Shown: piece after piece, positions 59,421 to 64,000 of the stretch
Layout: every line of letters begins with the position of its first letter
Position numbering within the stretch: the first letter of the stretch is position 1
Source of the DNA: Brachypterus glaber
Lineage: Eukaryota; Arthropoda; Insecta; Coleoptera; Kateretidae
Length of the DNA stretch: 64,000 bases
Direction: 5' to 3'
Assembly: GCA_958510825.1 (NCBI GenBank)
Contig: OY294047.1
Span: 39,075,229-39,139,228 of the forward strand
Notes under the pieces: generated by a model
Told to the model about the DNA's origin: nothing
Databases searched by the model: none
Seen by the model: only the letters and a program-made list of their open reading frames with translations
Translations under genes and position numbers: made by a program

Positions 59421-60900
59421 TCAGTACATTTTAAATTAGCAATAAAGGCGTGTTATTGTTACATATGAGGGTTTGAGAATACGAGTAAATCATGTTTGAC
59501 AGAAAGGCTGAGATAGAATCCAGGCTAAAGTTTTGGGAACAAAAGGGACTTAAGTGGATTCTGATCACTTCGGTTGCTAAAGCTTTGTTTAATAACATAT
59601 GGGTGATTTATAGTGGAAAATGAAACGTTTATTAAATTTTTAAATTGCGTGAAATAGAATTTTTCTTTTAAAGGTTAGAGAATAAGTAATTTTAAAAGTT
59701 TTATATCCTACGATCGAATATGATATTTGAAAATTGGGCCTTTATAAGATAATAAGATTATATATTTTAGGCTATTAAAATTAGGGTTTCACGAGAGTCT
59801 ATAAACGGAACTTCTCATCTCGCTTTTCGAGTATCTCAAATTTTCAAGTTAAGAAATAGAATAAATATTGTTTTGGACATTTCTCGAAGATTAACTTCTT
59901 GTCTCGTTTAGTGGGAGCCCCAAATATTAACTTATTTTCCTTATCACAAGAGTCTTAATTTTCAAGACTATCCACATTCTGTAGGGCTGGTTTACGACTA
60001 AGGTCACGCAAAGCATCCCCAAAGTAGACCGGTAAGTTTTGGTCATTGACAATGATTATTTATTTTCATAACTTGAGTGTAGATAGCTTACTTAAAACTT
60101 TCAACTGATAGGTGTACGATGAAGTTGCTCTAGTCCTGTCCTGATTTTGCTTTCCCATTTTGAAAATTTTCAAATTTTTGGTAAAGCTTTTTTTGAAATT
60201 ACAATCTTGTCATTACACCTTCTTTAAATTGCCTAATTGCGTAACTTCGTAATCCTTGATTGCAATCTATAAGTTTTTTAACTTGTATTTAGTATTTGTA
60301 TTTAATTTATTAAATTTGTATCATCATTTTTTTTTGCTATCGGTCAAGTCAAGATCATATTCTGAAGATCTCTTGCCATTATTTAAGGACGGTTAAAGTG
60401 GAATGGTATCGGTCAGGGTCATATACTAAAGATCCATTGCCCTTATTTAAGGAAGGTTAACCTGGAATGGAGTTTAGATGTAAAAGCCTAATGGCTTGCC
60501 ATAATTAGATAATCTAATTTGTATAAAATTATGTTGATCATGTTTTATTGAAAGCATTTAATTTAATTACAAGCAATAACTATTTAACTAGACAAATAAC
60601 AAATGAATTAATTGACTTATAGTTAATTTTGTTATTTTTTTTAATCAATACTTTCTACGCAATTATTTTATAAAAAAAATTGCGAAGAAGACCTAATTGC
60701 CTACTAAAAATGTAATCAAGATTAACTAATTTAACTCTGTGTTTAGTCGTATTTCGCATGAAGTATTCTGACTAATTAAAACTGCTAATTTAAATAATCT
60801 AAAGTATTCGCGGAGGGTAAAAAATGCGTAGTTATTCAAGGAATTTCAATTTCAACTACAATCTGGAAATTTTATTGTCGAACATAATTCGCGACGAATT
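59420..60900. other. Intronic interval, mostly unremarkable
   Basis: AT-rich. TCAAGATCATATTCTGAAGA then TCTCTTGCC near 60346 is partly repeated as TCAGGGTCATATACTAAAGA then TCCATTGCC near 60411 (a ~65-bp diverged tandem with ATTTAAGGA-GGTTAA). No gene is visible. Confidence 0.45.
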
Positions 60901-60919
60901 GTTCCAAAGGTGCAGTTTA

Positions 60920-61500
60920 AATACATTTTACAAAACAGTCCCCTTGTCGGTTAGATCTATTACCCCTGGGTGACGTTTGTAGACCTTTTTGAGATCCGTT
61001 TGGGACAAGCACTATCGAGTATTTGAAAAATTTCATCGTTAATTAGCCGCTGCAAAATCCAAGGAAATAATCGGAAAATGTGCAAAAGCGTCAGGGATTT
61101 AATTTGTTATTTCTGTGGAATTTTACATATTGGCGCCCAACAACACAATAATTTTAAGTTTCTTAATAAACATTAAAAATATTTATAGGAATTTTATATT
61201 TTATCTTTTCTAAAATTAACCACAAAGTTCACTAAAATACCCCGTTTTTGGTTAGATTAATTGACATTTGTAGACCTTTTTGAGATACGTTTGAGAAAAA
61301 CACTATCAACTATTTCACCAATTTTGCCGTTAATTAGTCTCTTTTTTAAAAAAATTAGGGAACTAGTCGAAAAATATGCAAAAGCCTCAGGGATTTAATT
61401 CTTTATTTCTGTGTTATTTTACATATTGGCGCCCAACAAAATAATTTTAAGTTTATAAAAAATTAAAATAGATATTGGAAATATTGTATAATAATATTAT
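60920..61500 (+). repeat. ~300-bp tandem repeat, two units, with TTGGCGCCCAACA
   Basis: Unit 1 (about 60935-61200) and unit 2 (about 61230-61500) share GGTTAGAT at 60949/61250, TTTGTAGACCTTTTTGAGAT, CGTTAATTAG, GCAAAAGC-TCAGGGATTTAA and TTTTACATATTGGCGCCCAA then CA (at 61131 and 61426). Spacing is 295-301 bp. This is either a satellite-like dimer or two copies of a terminal repeat. TGGCGCCCAAC resembles an LTR-retrotransposon primer-binding site, but no LTR boundaries or coding region can be seen. Confidence 0.8.
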
Positions 61501-62975
61501 TACCAAAATTACCATATAAATTTAATATTTTATCGTTTTAAAAATGACCACAGGTTCAAAAGCTTCAACTCCTAAAACGGTTTAAAAAAAGCAATTAATA
61601 TTCTAGCTAGTCTCCTTTAACTCCAAGTAAGGAAACATGCACTTTTTATTAAAAATAGTTATTATGAGTGCAGGAGCGTAATCTTTAAAAATATGAGTTG
61701 TATACAATAAATAAGAAGTTATTCATTTTAGGTGGAATCGTCATCATTAAGCCAATATCGCATAGTTTCAGCTTAAAAAAAAAACGCCGAGATATAAATA
61801 AAAATAAAATTAGCATTATTATATGTCATTTTTAATTAAGCCGTATACATACCTGATCAAAATAATTTTGATGTAAATTAACTTGAAAATATACTGCTTA
61901 CATAAAAATTAGCAGATGCATTTAAAAACGCCTTATAAGTATTACCACAGTAATAATAAATAATCGATAGGTGTGAAAAAGCTTAAGATTTACGAAGTGG
62001 CTAAAAACAAGGCAATAAGTAATACAAGTAGTTTGTCGTTCGTTCACTGCCACTACATTAAAAAACAAAGTAAGCTACAACTTATAAAATTTAGCTCCAA
62101 AACAGCAAAAGTGAGCTTAATATTATAAACTTCTCAAAAAAAAATAATTTTATGGTTTTTTGACCAATTTTGCTTTTCTTATTCAATGCACTAATCGAGC
62201 CGTTTTGTTTTTTTTTTACTTTTTAACTTTCTATGCAAATTTTTAATTATGGGTTATATAAGGTTGTTTTTCTTTCCAAACGAAGCCAAACTAAACCAAA
62301 CCTTTACTACTTATAAGCATATATGATCTTTGTTAAGAGAGTTTTCCTAATTTAGTAGGACAAAATCCTCTGTGCAAGTTCTAGCACCCAGATCCGCAAA
62401 GCTAATCTCAATTTTTTAACATTTAAGTTTTTTTTCAAATACTGTGTTTTTTAGTTAACCTGCATCTTTGTTTGGCGGTATCGTAATAAGAAATTATTGT
62501 CGAGACACAGTTGAAAACGTGGTGGAGAAACAAGGGTGCAATAGATCATTTGAAATCTAAAATCGTTATTTTATTAATGAGGTGCAAATGCGGACTGGAT
62601 ACACGCGTGCTAGCCATAATGCATATGAGTTGCATGTTGGAGAATTAACATAATTGTCATTGGCCAAGTTTGTTTATTAGTTTAGCAGAATCATTAACAT
62701 TTAAAATACTCGGAGAGAAAGAGTACTTAATTTAAGTAAAAGATATTTTGGCCAAATTAACCTTTTAGTAGTGATAGAAAGACAGTACCAAAATTACGAA
62801 AAACTTTTGATCCGAGAAGGGTTTTAATTTCATATTTATTTTCTTATAAGATAGAAGTATTATAAATATTATTTTAATCAATCTTATTAAAATCTTAATT
62901 ATTTAACTTGAATAATTTGAATAAGGTGCAGTGACTCTTGAATAATAAAGTAAATTTGCTAAATATATGTTACTG
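61500..62975. other. Intronic interval, nothing recognised
   Basis: AT-rich; a patch at 62370-62640 is more complex but lacks repeat arms or recognised motifs. Confidence 0.4.
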
Positions 62976-62980
62976 CTACA

Positions 62981-63612
62981 TAGTCCAGTCAAATAACGAA
63001 AAATTCCTATGTTAAATTGCAATAAATGTACACGGGCTGATATTTTAAAGGGTAGTGGTGAATGGTAGAACACTTCTGTTAATTTTTCACCGGGTGATTT
63101 GCGTATGGGATTTCCGCTATCTTAAATTTTAGGGGTCGGTGCGGTTCTCGCTAAATATACATCTTACGATAAAAATGCATATATAATAATAATAACTAAT
63201 TTTGTTAAGGAGACAATTTGCAACAATCTTTGTTTGGATCATTCTTCAACTTATAGAGAATTTAAATAGCTACAAGTTTGCTTATAACCACTTTTATCCT
63301 ACGATGAATAACTTGGCTGAAAAATGGAAAAAACAAGTTTCACCTCCAACATTATTAACTGCATTGTTATTAATATATTAAAAAAATGATCCCAAAAAAA
63401 AGTGTTGGAAATTTCCCCCTTAAAAAAATTGGTTATATGCATTTTTATCGTAAGAAGCAACTCACCCCTAAAATTTAAGATAGCGGACACCCCTTAGGCA
63501 AATCACCCGGTGAAAAACTAACCGGAGTGCTTTGTCACCATTCACTACTACCCTTTAAAATATCAGCCCGTGTACATTTATTGCAATTTAAATTTATCAT
63601 TTGACTGGACTA
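62981..63612. mobile_element. Palindromic element, ~630 bp, TAGTCCAGTCAAA ends
   Basis: TAGTCCAGTCAAATAACGAA faces ATCATTTGACTGGACTA. Arms match through ATTGCAATAAATGTACACGG/CCGTGTACATTTATTGCAAT, GATATTTTAAAGGGTAGT/ACTACCCTTTAAAATATC, CACCGGGTGATTTGC/GCAAATCACCCGGTG and CGATAAAAATGCATATA/TATATGCATTTTTATCG. TA at each terminus may be the target duplication. Confidence 0.9.
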
Positions 63613-63677
63613 ACAGAGATTTGGCAGAAATATTTTTGCTATAAATATCATTTAATTTTTAGTAGAAAATATGGTTA

Positions 63678-63764
63678 TAAACCCAAATAAAAGTTAGGTT
63701 CGGCTTGAAACTTATTATAAAATTTATCAGATTTAGTTGGTTCTTCAACTTTTATTTGGGTTTA
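63678..63764. repeat. Hairpin with perfect 18-bp arms
   Basis: TAAACCCAAATAAAAGTT at 63678-63695 faces AACTTTTATTTGGGTTTA at 63747-63764. The ~50-bp loop has no recognised content. Confidence 0.75.
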
Positions 63765-64000
63765 ATCATATATTATATTAAAAATACACAAAAAATAGTG
63801 TTACCAAATCTGACCATACTACACACCAATTCTCGCAATAAGACAGCTATATTTGTAGTAACAAATATGCATATTTTACTTAATTTAACAGATTCTTCCT
63901 GTGAGTATAATTTAGCAAAATCATTAACATTTATGAACGCGTTGATATTTAGCTTTGTGCGTTTTCTAATGGCCCATGTGGTATTTTAAAAGTTGATATA

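Overview
This is eukaryotic, AT-rich, non-coding-dominated DNA from an insect Hox cluster. The only convincing gene is the last coding exon of Ultrabithorax (Ubx) on the minus strand at 13960-14246. It carries the C-terminal four-residue linker, the complete 60-residue homeodomain, the UbdA extension, and a QA/poly-alanine tail that marks hexapod Ubx. The hexapod QA motif, the short exon preceded by a clean 3' splice site, and ~50 kb of sequence with no further exon all fit a large insect Ubx locus. I cannot name the species; the dense, palindromic transposon load argues for a repeat-rich genome, for example a beetle or hemipteran, but that is a guess.

Layout. Positions 14247-64000 are the 3' part of the giant Ubx intron upstream of the homeobox exon; exon 1 (YPWM motif) is not visible and should lie beyond 64000. 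This intron is the positional counterpart of the Drosophila interval that holds the abx/bx enhancers. Several islands of higher GC and higher complexity (about 18.8, 20.1-20.9, 33.0, 34.5, 39.8, 44.5, 50.1 and 59.3 kb) are the best candidates for regulatory DNA. Positions 13959-1 are the Ubx 3' UTR followed by intergenic DNA, which in an intact cluster leads toward Antp.

The rest is mostly repeats. The dominant theme is long-armed inverted repeats (foldback elements/MITEs): about 25 units from 40 bp to 1.1 kb, many palindromic over nearly their full length. A subset shares CACTG...CAGTG or CAGG/CAGTG termini flanked by TA, as expected of Tc1/mariner-type excision and insertion. There is also one hAT-type MITE with an imperfect 8-bp target duplication, two copies of a tRNA-derived SINE, two LINE 3' ends (one retaining 40 codons of a reverse-transcriptase C-terminus), satellite-like tandem duplications, a period-20 array, a degenerate CAACCAG array, and a ~255-bp pure GAA microsatellite. 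Hox clusters are usually poor in transposons, so this load inside the Ubx transcription unit is the most notable property of the window. Because Ubx transcription crosses both arms of each foldback in the intron, the pre-mRNA could form many long double-stranded hairpins.

I found no CRISPR, operon, prokaryotic or viral gene and no intact transposase. The other open reading frames (60-147 codons) look like chance ORFs in AT-rich repeats.
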